A stretch of 64,000 nt of DNA from Cyclobacteriaceae bacterium (lineage in GTDB: Bacteria > Bacteroidota > Bacteroidia > Cytophagales > Cyclobacteriaceae), in assembly GCA_026129485.1 (NCBI GenBank), contig JAHCHY010000015.1, positions 50,037 through 114,036 of the forward strand, written 5' to 3'. Each line of letters starts with the position of its first letter. The first letter of the stretch is position 1. A model generated the notes under the pieces. The model ran no database searches. It was not told the DNA's origin and saw only the letters and a program-made list of their open reading frames with translations. Positions 63,713-64,000 of this stretch are shown here, piece by piece. Made by a program: the position numbers and the translations under genes.

Positions 63713-64000
63713 ATGGCAGAGCAAAAGAACAACCCAGCCCAAAACCAGATTAACATAGAGCTTTCGGAAGAAATTGCGGAAGGCATCTATTCCAACCTGG
63801 CCATGATCGCCCACTCCAACAGCGAGTTTGTGATCGATTTTATACGCCTGATGCCGGGTGTACCAAAAGCACGGGTAAAATCCAGAATTATTATCACCCC
63901 GGAACATGCCAAGCGCCTTTTGGCCGCGCTGAAAGACAATATCAGCAAGTATGAGGCGACCTTCGGCCCCATTAAGCAAACCAACGATGCCCCCCAGTTT
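63713..64000 (+). CDS. DUF3467 protein, start only
   Basis: The first 96 codons of a gene that runs off the window. It begins MAEQKNNPAQNQINIELS and then has EEIAEGIYSNLAMIAHSNSEFVIDFIRLMPG, VKSRIIITPEHAKRLLAAL, and YEATFGPIK. This is DUF3467, a roughly 100-residue family encoded next to rpoC in many Bacteroidota. Its role is unknown. Nearly complete, as the family usually ends soon after this point. Confidence 0.88.
   Translation, partial: MAEQKNNPAQNQINIELSEEIAEGIYSNLAMIAHSNSEFVIDFIRLMPGVPKARVKSRIIITPEHAKRLLAALKDNISKYEATFGPIKQTNDAPQF

Overview
The window reads as chromosomal DNA of a Bacteroidota bacterium, most likely order Cytophagales. The evidence is a type IX secretion (T9SS) C-terminal sorting domain, BatA-type, DUF4199, GWxTD, DUF2723 and DUF3467 proteins typical of the phylum, a tmRNA tag ending GENNYAMAA, promoters of the form TTTG-N19-TAnnTTTG, and genes without clear Shine-Dalgarno sites. 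Species cannot be given from sequence alone. No prophage, insertion sequence or CRISPR array was seen.

Layout. 1-7.4 kb: the end of an unidentified gene, a NYN-domain nuclease-like gene, a CDF metal exporter, a BatA-like membrane protein, and a compact operon of a dihydroorotase-like protein (active-site residues lost), two DUF4199 membrane proteins and a family 2 glycosyltransferase. 7.4-9 kb: a small lipoprotein, a structured repeat-like RNA element, ssrA (tmRNA) and tRNA-Arg(CCG). 9-12.3 kb: a truncated amidohydrolase lipoprotein, a Gfo/Idh/MocA oxidoreductase and an intact D-aminoacylase-like lipoprotein that lacks the usual HxH. 12.3-17.4 kb: an AraC-type DNA-binding protein, a LytTR response regulator with its LytS-like kinase, and a PadR regulator with an unusual membrane protein. 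17.4-18.2 kb: a graveyard of gene remnants bounded by hairpin repeats. 18.2-26.2 kb: rlmB, GWxTD protein, methyltransferase, a DUF2723 protein, and membrane and TPR proteins.

26.2-42 kb is a surface polysaccharide locus: an ABC exporter pair (Wzm/Wzt), five retaining-type glycosyltransferases in the cluster, four methyltransferases (two of FkbM type), a polytopic membrane protein, and at its end a very large PKD-repeat protein carrying a T9SS sorting signal. Because T9SS cargo is known in other Bacteroidota to be anchored to exported lipopolysaccharide, the co-location is suggestive.

42-49.8 kb holds housekeeping metabolism: an Lrp regulator, a phosphoribosyltransferase, panB, icd, ribH preceded within 2 bases by a ParE-type toxin/antitoxin pair, a TPR membrane protein, pdhA, recF and a DUF721 gene. 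49.9-64 kb is the translation/transcription supercluster: tRNA-Tyr-Gly-Thr, tuf, tRNA-Trp (preceded by two decayed tandem tRNA-like copies), secE, nusG, rplK, rplA, rplJ, rplL, rpoB, rpoC and the start of a DUF3467 gene. Terminators and Bacteroidota-type promoters can be placed between most of these units.
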